From: Euryarchaeota archaeon UBA549
Lineage (GTDB): Archaea; Thermoplasmatota; Poseidoniia; Poseidoniales; Poseidoniaceae
Length of the DNA stretch: 49,476 bases
NCBI GenBank assembly: GCA_002495645.1
Contig: DAGF01000091.1
Coordinates: 1-49,476, forward strand
Reading direction: 5' to 3'
Under the pieces are notes generated by a model. The model saw only the letters and a program-made list of their open reading frames with translations, had not been told where the DNA came from and did not search any database. This document shows, piece after piece, positions 34,128 through 43,200 of this stretch; the stretch's first letter is position 1, and every line of letters starts with the position of its first letter. Both the position numbers and the translations under genes were made by a program.

Positions 34128-35566
34128 GCCAAGGCGAAATCGTGGCGTCCTACGTCGTCCCCGTTCACCCCCACACGGTGTTGGCGCCCGACCAAAATCC
34201 AGGGTGGCGCCGCTTACGTGATGCTTTTGACGGGGCCGCTCAAACCATTCAAGACCTCGACGCAGATTTGCTCATCATCTACTCCACCACTTGGCCCTCC
34301 ATTATTGGCCATCAGATTCAGGCCGACCCGAACCCCGAATGGGTCATGGTCGACCACGATTTTCACGACCTCGGGTCCATCCCTTACTCCTTCAACATCG
34401 ATGCAGACTTCGCCCATGCCTGGAACGAAGCCAACAAACAACGAGGCCTGCAGAGCCGATGTGTGAACTACAAAGGATTCCCCATCGACGTCGGTTCGGT
34501 CGTGGCCTTGACCCTGCTGAACCCGGACAACAGCATTCCCGCCGTCATCGTCTCGTCAAACATGTACGCCAACCGAAGCGAGACCACGGTGCTGGCCAAA
34601 TCCTGCTTGGACGTCATCAAGGCCCAAGGTCGTCGTGCCGTCGCCATCACCGCCATGTCGCTGTCCAACCGAATGTTCACTGACTTTATCCAGCCTGAGG
34701 AGGATAAGATCCACTCGCTCAAGGACGATGAGTGGAACAGGAAGATTCTGGAATTCCTTGAACAAGGTCGCCTCGAGGATGTGGGTCAACTCTCACGAAC
34801 CATTCACCGACAAATCCGAGTGCAAAAGGTGGTGGCGTTCAAACCGATGTGGTGGCTTTCCGCCATGAACGGGAATCGAAACGATTTGACCGGACGCATC
34901 CTCGCTTACGAAGCGATTCACGGCGCCGGTGGTGCCGTGGTTCACATCGACCCAACATCGACCGGCGTGGGCGACAAAGAATACGACGAGGACGACGTGG
35001 AATACTTCCACGGCGAACGCGGTGTGTTGGAAGGTGCAGAGGAGAGCCAGACGGACGCAATCCAAAACACCGACGCTGGCGTCGATGCAACAGATGATGC
35101 AAGGGCAAGCGACAGCGGCCCTGCACTTTGGGACCCGACGGAGGCCAAAGGTTCGGTGAACACCGATGCTGCGCCAAAACCAGTGGGCGCTTATCCTCAT
35201 GCCCGCAAGGTTGGCGACATGCTCTTCCTCTCCGGCGTGGGGCCTCGTCAGCCTGGTACCAACGCCATTCCCGGAGGGCCCATCCACGATGAAAACGGGG
35301 AGCCGCTCGAGTATGACATCAAAGCCCAAACACATGCGGTTGTCAACAACGTGAAGCGAATTGTCGAGGAAGCAGGCGCTACCATGGACCAAGTGGTTGA
35401 TGTCACCACCTTCCTCGTGGACATGAAACGAGACTTTGCTGGCTACAATGAGGTGTGGGCTGAAACGCTTGGAAAGGTCGGACCCACGCGAACAACCCTC
35501 GCTATTGACGCTCTACCAACCCCCATTGCTGTCGAGATGAAGGTCATCGTCCACATGCCGGAATAA
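34124..35566 (+). CDS. AmnA-like non-catalytic dioxygenase subunit fused to a RidA-family 2-aminomuconate deaminase-like domain
   Basis: This 480-residue protein joins two pathway functions. Residues 1 to about 275 match the alpha subunit of 2-aminophenol 1,6-dioxygenase (YSTTWPSIIGHQIQADPNPEW, VNYKGFPIDVGSVVAL, IHSLKDDEWNRKILEFL). Iron ligands are absent: the APH of the partner is PVH here, and SPHW is STTW, as expected for the structural subunit. An acidic, low-complexity linker (about 276-350) leads to residues 354-480, a RidA/YjgF domain starting VGAYPHARKVGDMLFLSG with VDVTTFLVDM, GYNEVW and GPTRTTL (the substrate-binding Arg). This is the pattern of 2-aminomuconate deaminases (AmnD/NbaF). 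The ring-cleaving complex would therefore carry its downstream deaminase. Neither codon use nor a stop suggests an assembly artefact. Confidence 0.86.
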   Translation: MSQGEIVASYVVPVHPHTVLAPDQNPGWRRLRDAFDGAAQTIQDLDADLLIIYSTTWPSIIGHQIQADPNPEWVMVDHDFHDLGSIPYSFNIDADFAHAWNEANKQRGLQSRCVNYKGFPIDVGSVVALTLLNPDNSIPAVIVSSNMYANRSETTVLAKSCLDVIKAQGRRAVAITAMSLSNRMFTDFIQPEEDKIHSLKDDEWNRKILEFLEQGRLEDVGQLSRTIHRQIRVQKVVAFKPMWWLSAMNGNRNDLTGRILAYEAIHGAGGAVVHIDPTSTGVGDKEYDEDDVEYFHGERGVLEGAEESQTDAIQNTDAGVDATDDARASDSGPALWDPTEAKGSVNTDAAPKPVGAYPHARKVGDMLFLSGVGPRQPGTNAIPGGPIHDENGEPLEYDIKAQTHAVVNNVKRIVEEAGATMDQVVDVTTFLVDMKRDFAGYNEVWAETLGKVGPTRTTLAIDALPTPIAVEMKVIVHMPE

Positions 35567-35576
35567 TTCCGGAATT
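35565..35576. other. 12-base perfect palindrome at the end of the fusion gene
   Basis: AATTCCGGAATT overlaps the TAA stop of the AmnA-RidA-like gene and starts the 106-base gap before the permease gene. It could be chance, an operator for the permease, or part of a transcript end. No T-run follows. Confidence 0.3.
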
Positions 35577-35672
35577 CGGCGAGACAGAACCGTAAACGGA
35601 CAAGAGTTCAAGGACAGCCTTCAGTTAGAAGGGGATGTAAGCCAATCGGCTACCGGAAATCGGGGAATTACT

Positions 35673-37064
35673 ATGGTTGTTGAAAAAACAGTTGAACTGG
35701 CCCGCTCCATCGGACTCAAGACGTTGGTGATTCTTTCGCTGTCCTCCATGTTGGGTTCAGGGATTTTCCTCCTCCCTGCATTTGCACAGGAAGTGGTGGG
35801 CCCGGGAATGTGGTTTGCCTTCCTCCTTGCCGGCAGCGTGGTCATCGCCAGCGCGTTCTCAAAGGCTGAATTGGCCAGTGCCATGCCTCAGTCCGGCGGA
35901 TTCTATGTTTACGCCGAACGCACCTATGGCCACCTCGTCGGCACCATCAGTGGCCTTGGCCTCTTTGCATCCTTCATGTTGAAATCTGCGTTCGCCTTGG
36001 TTGGTTTTGCAGCCTACATGAAGGTCATCACCGACCACTACGGTATCGAAGACATCAATTCAAACGCCATCGCCATGGTCTTGCTCGCCTTTATTCTCCT
36101 CGTAAACTTGACAGGTGTCAAGGCCATCAAGAAAGTTCAGATTCCCATCGTCACCGGTGCGATGGCCATGGTCGTCGTGCTGTGCATCATGGCCTTGGCC
36201 TCGGGCGACATGGATTTCGGCCGGCCCGTTGAGGACTTCAATCCAGTGAGCATCCAAATGGGAACCGCAGCAGCACTCGTGTTCGTAGCATACTCGGGAG
36301 CCATCAAGGTCGGCGCCATCGGTGGCGAGGTGATGGACCCTGAAACGAACCTCCCTCGAGGCATGATTCAATCCTTGGTCATCGCCACCTTGCTCTACGC
36401 CACCGTCGCCTACATCATGGTCGCTACGATGGACCCGGGATGGCACATGGTTGACGGCCACGCCGTTGAGAACCCAATTACGGTCTTCGCCCAATCGGTT
36501 GCTGGAACAGCCGTTGTGTTGATCGCCTCCTTGGTGGCCATCATCGCCATGGCATCCATGGCACTTGCTGGTGTTCTCTCCTCATCGCGCTTCATTTATG
36601 CCATGGCCAAAGACGGTGTTCTTCCCGCTTCACTTGGAGAACTCAACGAGCGCTACAAGACGCCGCACTGGCCCATTTTACTCACGGGGCTGCTCATGGC
36701 TGTCTCAATCTATTCCTTTGACGTTCACGTCATTGCAGAGCTCGCCTCTGGATTCATCCTCATGGTCTTCATCGTCCTCAACCTCACGGTGGTCGTATTG
36801 CGCCGAGCCGGTCCAAAACACGAGTGGAATCCACCATACCGTTCGCCATTGTACCCGCTACCCCAGATTTACGGCACAATCGCCGGGATGTTCATGCTCG
36901 TCTTGATGGGCAAGAAGGCCCTCTTCGGTGGTGCAGGAGCGATCGTTCTCGGCCTCATTGCATGGTATGCATACGGGCGGAAGAATGTTCAGCCAAGAGA
37001 TGGGCCAACCCCGCTCAGCACCTTCCTTGGCCGAGACAGCACCGTGAGTGAGGAAAGCGAGTAA
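35673..37064 (+). CDS. APC superfamily amino acid/polyamine permease
   Basis: This 463-residue membrane protein has about twelve helices. The first helix region SLSSMLGSGIFLLPAFAQEVVGPGMW is the APC family signature (G-S-G-I-F), and helix 6 shows VFVAYSGAIKVGAIGGEVMDPETNLPRGM. It would import an amino acid or amine by proton or sodium symport or by exchange; the substrate is not determined. GGGG lies nine bases before the ATG. It is the next gene after the AmnA-RidA fusion in the same direction, which makes an amino acid or aromatic amine feeding that pathway an attractive but unproven substrate. It converges on the ferritin-like gene. Confidence 0.9.
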   Translation: MVVEKTVELARSIGLKTLVILSLSSMLGSGIFLLPAFAQEVVGPGMWFAFLLAGSVVIASAFSKAELASAMPQSGGFYVYAERTYGHLVGTISGLGLFASFMLKSAFALVGFAAYMKVITDHYGIEDINSNAIAMVLLAFILLVNLTGVKAIKKVQIPIVTGAMAMVVVLCIMALASGDMDFGRPVEDFNPVSIQMGTAAALVFVAYSGAIKVGAIGGEVMDPETNLPRGMIQSLVIATLLYATVAYIMVATMDPGWHMVDGHAVENPITVFAQSVAGTAVVLIASLVAIIAMASMALAGVLSSSRFIYAMAKDGVLPASLGELNERYKTPHWPILLTGLLMAVSIYSFDVHVIAELASGFILMVFIVLNLTVVVLRRAGPKHEWNPPYRSPLYPLPQIYGTIAGMFMLVLMGKKALFGGAGAIVLGLIAWYAYGRKNVQPRDGPTPLSTFLGRDSTVSEESE

Positions 37065-37110
37065 GCAACCGGTCAACACCCGTCACGAACGACGGTTGAT
37101 TTCTCACCAG

Positions 37111-37530
37111 TCAAGCCAGAATGAGACGTAGGTCCTCTAGACTGCGAAGCTCTGCAAGATAGATTTGCTCGATGGCGTCGTACATCTCTTGGTCGCCTGC
37201 CTTTTCCACGAGTTGAATGATGTTCGAATACACTTCGGCAGCCTTCGTTTCGGTCTCCAATGAGCGTTCAAGCATCGCTTTGTACTCGGTGGTGTGGACG
37301 ATGGGGTGGGGATTTCGCTCCGTCACAGGAACACCACCCAATTTGACGATGGCTCGACGGACAACATCGGCGTGAGCGAGTGATTCCGTGGCCTCTCCGG
37401 TGAACATTGGGTCGAGTTGCAGGCGGTTAATCCCCTGAATGTTAGCGGCATAGTGAGCGTACATGTTGACGGCACGGAGTTCCCATCCCAGGGCTTCGTT
37501 AAGGCGTTCAATCAGTTCTTGCACTCCCAT
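37111..37530 (-). CDS. Ferritin-like / bacterioferritin-like protein
   Basis: This 139-residue four-helix-bundle protein is of the ferritin-like superfamily and could oxidise and store iron or detoxify peroxide. The N-terminal helix LNEALGWELRAVNMYAHYA resembles bacterioferritin, and the second has ATESLAHADVVRRAIVKLGGVP with the ExxH diiron pair (ESLAH). The third and fourth helices have ETETKAAEVYSNII and YLAELRSLEDL; the fourth seems to lack the usual His. It has no haem-binding Met at an obvious place. The ATG at 37530 is preferred; the only upstream alternative is a TTG at 37560. A minus-strand CATATTGTA lies about 30 bases upstream. A Dps-like role is the alternative. Confidence 0.82.
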   Translation of the reverse strand: MGVQELIERLNEALGWELRAVNMYAHYAANIQGINRLQLDPMFTGEATESLAHADVVRRAIVKLGGVPVTERNPHPIVHTTEYKAMLERSLETETKAAEVYSNIIQLVEKAGDQEMYDAIEQIYLAELRSLEDLRLILA

Positions 37531-37590
37531 GTTATCACGAAGTCCTACAGGGTCATACAATATGAACCTCTGTGAAGATTGGCAAGGAGC

Positions 37591-40194
37591 TTACTCATGA
37601 CGAATCCATTCGCCATCGGAGGTTACTTCCCAATACTGCAGTTCTTCTGAAACATCGACATACCAGCCAGTTTGTCCTTGAACGGTCGAGGGCGTAGCCT
37701 GCATGACGCCGACCTTTCCTGCCTCTTCAGCGAGCGCTTTCATCGATTCAAGCGTCAAGCCGTGGCGCTCGTGAAGCGGGGTGTCGTCAACCACTTCTGA
37801 TGAATGACCAACCTCTTCCTCCTCGTCGTCCTCATCTTCATCAAAGGTCTCTTCCATCCATTCATCCTCGGAGGCCTGAGCTGCCTCTGCAGCCTTTCGG
37901 GTCAGCGTGACCAAGACGGCCAAGAGCAGGAAGAGAAGAACCGCAGCCATGGTCATGGCGGTGTTGGTTGAACCCACTGCACCTCCCAGAAGAACATCAT
38001 CAACATCGTAGAACGTTTGTGCGAGCAGGCCACTCCACCGAATGGTGCAAGAGCGGTCGGTTCCACCGTTTTCGATGTCAACTTCCCAGGTGCCGTTGGT
38101 CACAAAGGAGGCGGGCCCTGACGTGCAGGTAACGCTGGTGTTTTCTTTGGGAATGCTGAGCGTGTTTCCATAGGCGTCGGTTGCAAAGGCGTTCATCAAC
38201 ACAACATCGCCCTCAGCGATGGAGTCTCGGCTCATCGAAGCCTGAATCCGAATGGGCGCGCCTGCCTCAATCGTTAATGGAATGGTGTGCGAGGCACCCT
38301 CATCTTCGAGAATTAATTCGTAAGAACCCACCTTCTTGCCGGTGAATTGCCAATAACCAAGGCCCGTGGGAGAAACGTCCAACTCTCCAAGCGAAGCATT
38401 GAGCATCGTGGTAACCGACGTGGACTCGGCGATGTTGCCGTGAATATCGACCACCTGTATGAAAAGGTCGTGGGGCAGGCCAGCGTTGACGACCAAGCCC
38501 TCATCGGCATCGGTGACAAGTGCGTGCGCATCTCCGGTGACCACCGTCAAGCGAACCGTTGCAAACACACCGTCAGCGTTGACCCGAAGCTCATGACCTC
38601 CGACGGTGGTGGCCGTCCAACGTCCGTCGTTCAACAGCATGTCAAGCGTGATGTCCTTGCCGTCCAATGTCCAATTGAGTGCAACATCGCCGAGTTCGTT
38701 TCCATAAGCATCAAAAAACGCTGGATTGAGAGCCAACTCACCGTCGGCAGGAACTTGACTTCCTTCACCGTCCAAATTGATGAAGGCGAGGCGACCTGGA
38801 CGAACATCAAACGCGGCATCGGTGGCAAACATGGCCCCCGTCGTGTTGTCAAACCAGCTTCCATCAAACCGCCACGATATTGCACGCTGTGCTTGAAGCA
38901 AAACAAAGGAAGGGTCCGGTGTCAACTCGGCTTCATCTCCCATGGTCATGGCGATGGTCCCGTCCACAACCCAGCGGTTTCCTTTCACATCCTCCGCCAT
39001 GAGTTCAAGAACGACTTGATCGCCAGCGGCGGGTTCCCGTGGTGTAATTTGGAAGCCGATGTCAATCGCTCGGCCGTGCTCCACATCGAGTGTCAATGAA
39101 CTGCTCACGGTACCGTCAACACCGGTAATGACCGCAGGCCCAGTGGCTGAAGGATTCCAAAACACCCGTGCATCGTCGTCAACCGACAAGCCACCAGAAG
39201 AAGCCGTGAGAGCATGGATGGAGGGTGAGACAAAGCCGATGTAGCCGTTGGCATCGCGGCGTTCAAACACCAACTCGTAGGATTCGCCTGCCATGAACAT
39301 CTCTGGTGTGTCAACCACCATCAGTTCCGATGCAACAGCATCACCCGGAATCACATGAAGCGTGGTGCTGCCCGTGATGTTTCCAGCGGACACGGTGATG
39401 AGCCAATCACCGGTGTTGGTCGCGAGGTATTCCCCCTGTGCGTTAAACGAGCCGTTTTCGGCGAACCAAGCCAGGGAACCCACCGTGGACAACGGCATTT
39501 CATAGCCGTTGATATCGACAAGATGTGGCGTGATTTTTTCGATGGTTCCTGCACGAACCATCAGCGGGTCATCGAAAACAAATTCGTGAGGCGCACCTGC
39601 TGCGACCGTGATGGTAGCACGTGTTTCCAACTGGTTGTACCTCACTCGGACATCGTAATCTCCGATGGACTCTGCTGCCCATGTGGGTTGCCCGTGGCCG
39701 ATGTATTCGCCATTGATGTCCCAAACCATGGACGCTGCGCCAGGCATACGGTTGCCTCTGGCGTCGAGCAGGTCAGCGGTCATCGTCGTTGATTCGAGAA
39801 CACCTACGTTGAGGCGAGTGATTTCAATCGAGGTGGGGACGCCGGCTTCAACCGTGATGTTGTGGTATCCCCGAAGGCCATCGTGCTCGGCGATGATTTC
39901 CACCAAACCGGCGGACCATGGATAGAACAAACCGTCTTCCGTGATGCTGCCGTTACTTGTCGACCAACTGATTTCACCTGAAACGAGGTTGTTGACAGGG
40001 TCGTAAATCAGGGCTTCAAACGAGACGACTTCATCAGCGGACATGGAGGCAGGTGGGTCATCGATGACGACCCTGTCGGCTGTCCCTGTACGCTGAATAA
40101 CGGGCTTCTCGTCCAAGAGGGTCGGTACGTTCGTGGACAGCGTCCCCAGGAGAACGAGCGCAACGAGAGCAACGCACGTTTTCGGGAAATTCAT
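37591..40194 (-). CDS. Surface protein with bacterial Ig-like domains and acidic Trp-containing tail
   Basis: The 867-residue protein has a signal peptide (CVALVALVLLGTLS), then repeated Big/invasin-like Ig domains of about 90 residues with recurring phrases such as LLDARGNRMPG, LVDINGYEMP, FFDAYGNELG and VVDIHGNIAES. A membrane helix (about 748-765) is followed by a highly acidic segment (ETFDEDEDDEEEE), a helical stretch and the end GWYVDVSEELQYWEVTSDGEWIRHE. The bulk is predicted outside the cell, possibly in adhesion or as an S-layer-like fibre. It starts 12 bases after the 3059-residue gene, so both are probably one transcript. Their Ig domains and tails resemble each other, suggesting duplication. 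Confidence 0.85.
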   Translation of the reverse strand: MNFPKTCVALVALVLLGTLSTNVPTLLDEKPVIQRTGTADRVVIDDPPASMSADEVVSFEALIYDPVNNLVSGEISWSTSNGSITEDGLFYPWSAGLVEIIAEHDGLRGYHNITVEAGVPTSIEITRLNVGVLESTTMTADLLDARGNRMPGAASMVWDINGEYIGHGQPTWAAESIGDYDVRVRYNQLETRATITVAAGAPHEFVFDDPLMVRAGTIEKITPHLVDINGYEMPLSTVGSLAWFAENGSFNAQGEYLATNTGDWLITVSAGNITGSTTLHVIPGDAVASELMVVDTPEMFMAGESYELVFERRDANGYIGFVSPSIHALTASSGGLSVDDDARVFWNPSATGPAVITGVDGTVSSSLTLDVEHGRAIDIGFQITPREPAAGDQVVLELMAEDVKGNRWVVDGTIAMTMGDEAELTPDPSFVLLQAQRAISWRFDGSWFDNTTGAMFATDAAFDVRPGRLAFINLDGEGSQVPADGELALNPAFFDAYGNELGDVALNWTLDGKDITLDMLLNDGRWTATTVGGHELRVNADGVFATVRLTVVTGDAHALVTDADEGLVVNAGLPHDLFIQVVDIHGNIAESTSVTTMLNASLGELDVSPTGLGYWQFTGKKVGSYELILEDEGASHTIPLTIEAGAPIRIQASMSRDSIAEGDVVLMNAFATDAYGNTLSIPKENTSVTCTSGPASFVTNGTWEVDIENGGTDRSCTIRWSGLLAQTFYDVDDVLLGGAVGSTNTAMTMAAVLLFLLLAVLVTLTRKAAEAAQASEDEWMEETFDEDEDDEEEEVGHSSEVVDDTPLHERHGLTLESMKALAEEAGKVGVMQATPSTVQGQTGWYVDVSEELQYWEVTSDGEWIRHE

Positions 40195-40206
40195 TCTACC
40201 ACGTCC

Positions 40207-43200
40207 TCAATCCGTGTACTCTTGCCACTCTTCCTCGCCAGGATTACGGTACCACCAGGTACCGTCTTCGTCTTCCCACCATTCCACGCCGTCTTCGTCA
40301 AAGGTGGTTTCGAGTTCCTCCTCGACCTCCTCATCCTCGGCAGGTGCTTCTTCGGGTGGTGGACCAGATGGACCGGGTGCAGGACCGGATGGACCGGGAG
40401 CGGGGCCGGTTGGGCCGGGAGCAGGACCTGTTGGACCTGGCGCAGGGCCGGTTGGACCGGAGGGGCGTTCGTCGTCGTCGTCATCGTCGTAGTCGTCATC
40501 GTCCCAGTCGTCGCTGCCGCCGCTGTTTCGCATGAACATGACACCGAGCACCAAGAGAACGATGGCCACGAGTGCAAGCAAACCAGCACCAACATAGTAC
40601 AGTGTTCCACCTGCTTCAAAGAAGCCTTGGAAGTTGCCGATGACGGTTATTTCTTCGTTGACGCGAACGGCGCCAACACTGACCGTGATGGTTTGCGGTC
40701 CATCGTCAAGCGTGGTGACGGTCCAAAGGTCGGAGGAGGTCATCGACGATGTTCCACGACCTGTGGATTCAACCTGGACACTGCCTGGAACGGGGATCTC
40801 GTTGTCAAAGGCGTCGAAGGCTCGGATGGCGACCTCAAGGCTGGCAAGTTGCTCAAGGCTATCGGTTGAGAGGTTGACCTCCAAGCGGGCCACAGTGTTC
40901 TGAGCTGAAACCGTAATTTCAGCGGTTGAAACAGCACCGCCCACGCTGTATTGGAGCGTGTGGACGCCAGCCACTTCGGCATCGTAGGTGTAGGTTCCCT
41001 CCGATGAGGTGATGATGCTCAAGGTTGGAACGCTTGCTCCGTCTTCGGTCCATTCCACGTCTTGCGGGAATTGGTTCCCATCAGCGTCCGTTCCCGTCAC
41101 TTGAATGTCAACTCGGTCACCAGCGGTCGGGCTGGTGGTCGAGAGGTCTGCTGCCACCGTGACAGCTTCACCGTGCAGCACCGTGATGGAGACACTATCC
41201 GAGATGTTGAAGCCCGTTCCGCTGATGCTGTAGGCATCAATTCGCCATTCACCGACCGTGGTCGCTTCCCAGCGCATGCCATCAAGCAACAACTGCGTCG
41301 TGATGTCCTGAACATCGCCGGTTGCTACGTTGACCTCAAGCCAAGTCAATTCGTCCGAGGAGATTCGGTTGTTGTCCGTGTCAAAGAGTTCCGAAGTGAA
41401 GTCAACCGCGAAATCTGAGGTCACCTCAATGAGAGCACCCGTTGAACGAAGTGGGTCGTTGGCCACAGCTTCGATGGTGACGGTGTTGAGCATACCGTGG
41501 TCGACGGTGATGTTGATGGAGACGCTGAGGTCGGTGTTTTCGTCACTGTAGGTTGCCGTTAGCGTGTATGGCAAATCAGAGGCGTAGTAGGGTGTGAAGG
41601 TGGTGGCGTCGCCGGTCAAGACCTCAAGGAAATTCGAAGCATCGCTGATGGTCGGGTGGTCAAGCGACCAGTTGGATTCTGGAACCGCCCACTGATTGCC
41701 TTTGGCATCGATGGCGAAGATCTTCGCTTCCAGCGTATCGTCAGCCGTGATGTCAAAGTGTTGCCAGGTGGCAATCTCATCATCCACCGTAATGCGGAGC
41801 GTTTGGGTTTGGCCACGAGAAACATCGATGACAATTTGCGTCAATTCGGTCTCATACCGTGCTTCAAGAATCTTGGATCCGGTCTTCACCGGGTCCCATG
41901 TGGCTGGCGCACCGGGCGTCAACTGCCCGTCCGATGTCTTCGTCCAATTATCGGCTGGCAAAACGACGGTCAAACGATTTCCGCGCACGTCAACCCGCGT
42001 GGTGTTGATGTAAACGCGGTCATCAGCAGTGATGGACGTCGAAGAGGCGTTCAGTTCAAGGTAATCGATAGCGCCGTGTCCAACGGTGATTTGGAGTTCG
42101 TCCATGGCTCCTGAAGCAGATGTGAGATTCAACCACCAAACGCCGACATGGTCTGGGAAGTACTTCTGGTCAATTTCCGAGTAGTTTCCGTTGGTGGTGC
42201 TCCATGTCAGGTCTCCAGCGTCGGCGATGTCCAAAGCGTTGCCGAACTGGTCGTACAAATCGATGCTGATGTCGCACCATACGCCGGCAGGCACCGTGCC
42301 TTCGCATCCACCCAATACGAAGTAAGATGGAACACCGGCTTCGACCGTAACCGCCACATCCACAAACTCACCCGAAGGCACGTTGTGAGCCACACGGACA
42401 ACGTGTGAACCGACAGCGTAAGGCTGGAAGATGTTGGGCACAACAGCGCTCATGCTACCGTTGGTCGGGGTATAGGTGATCGGCTCGCCGGGCACCATAT
42501 TGCCGTGCTGGTCAACCATGTTGGCCGTGATAGTCAAGGTCTCGTCAGCCGTGATGGTCGCCGAGAGCGGCGTTACAACGAGTTCAGTTGCGGCACCGGG
42601 CGTGACCGTGATGTTTTGATGGCCGCAGACCAGACCGAAGCAGGAGGTGATGGTCGTGACACCAGCCGTGTTTGGCGTGAACAACCCGTTGCTCCCGATG
42701 TTTCCGGAAGAGGACGACCACGTCATCGGCGGGGATTGAACCATGGAGAGATGGTCGTACGCCACGGAGTTGAAGTTCACAGCAGTATCTGCATCGGTGG
42801 TTGTTGTGCCGCCAGATGAACTGATGGCCACGCTGGTGATGTTGGTCGTGTTGAACAGGATTTGTGGCCTGTAGTTGACGTTGGTTGCCGTACCGGAGTA
42901 GAACGTTGCATGGGCATAGCCGTTGTTATTGGGCGTTCCAATGATGACCCAAGCCTGCTGGTTGGAGATGGTCATGCCAGCGGTGCTGACATCGAACCAA
43001 ACCCATCCTGTGGTGTCAACATTCACCACGGTTGTCGATACGGCGTCGCCATAATCCACGCCCGCCTGCATACCGGGAGCACCCCATGTTCCGCCTGCTG
43101 TGGTGCCGTTCCAGGTGGCAGAGGCAGCGCCCCAGTTGGCATTGGTGATGGGGTGGACGTTGAACGCAACCGATGTTGCTCCCTGAACCGAAGTCCACGA

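Noticed and set aside
40361..40460. Collagen-like repeat
   Set aside because: Glycine does not occur at every third residue; the period is seven residues (PTGPAPG), so no collagen helix is expected.
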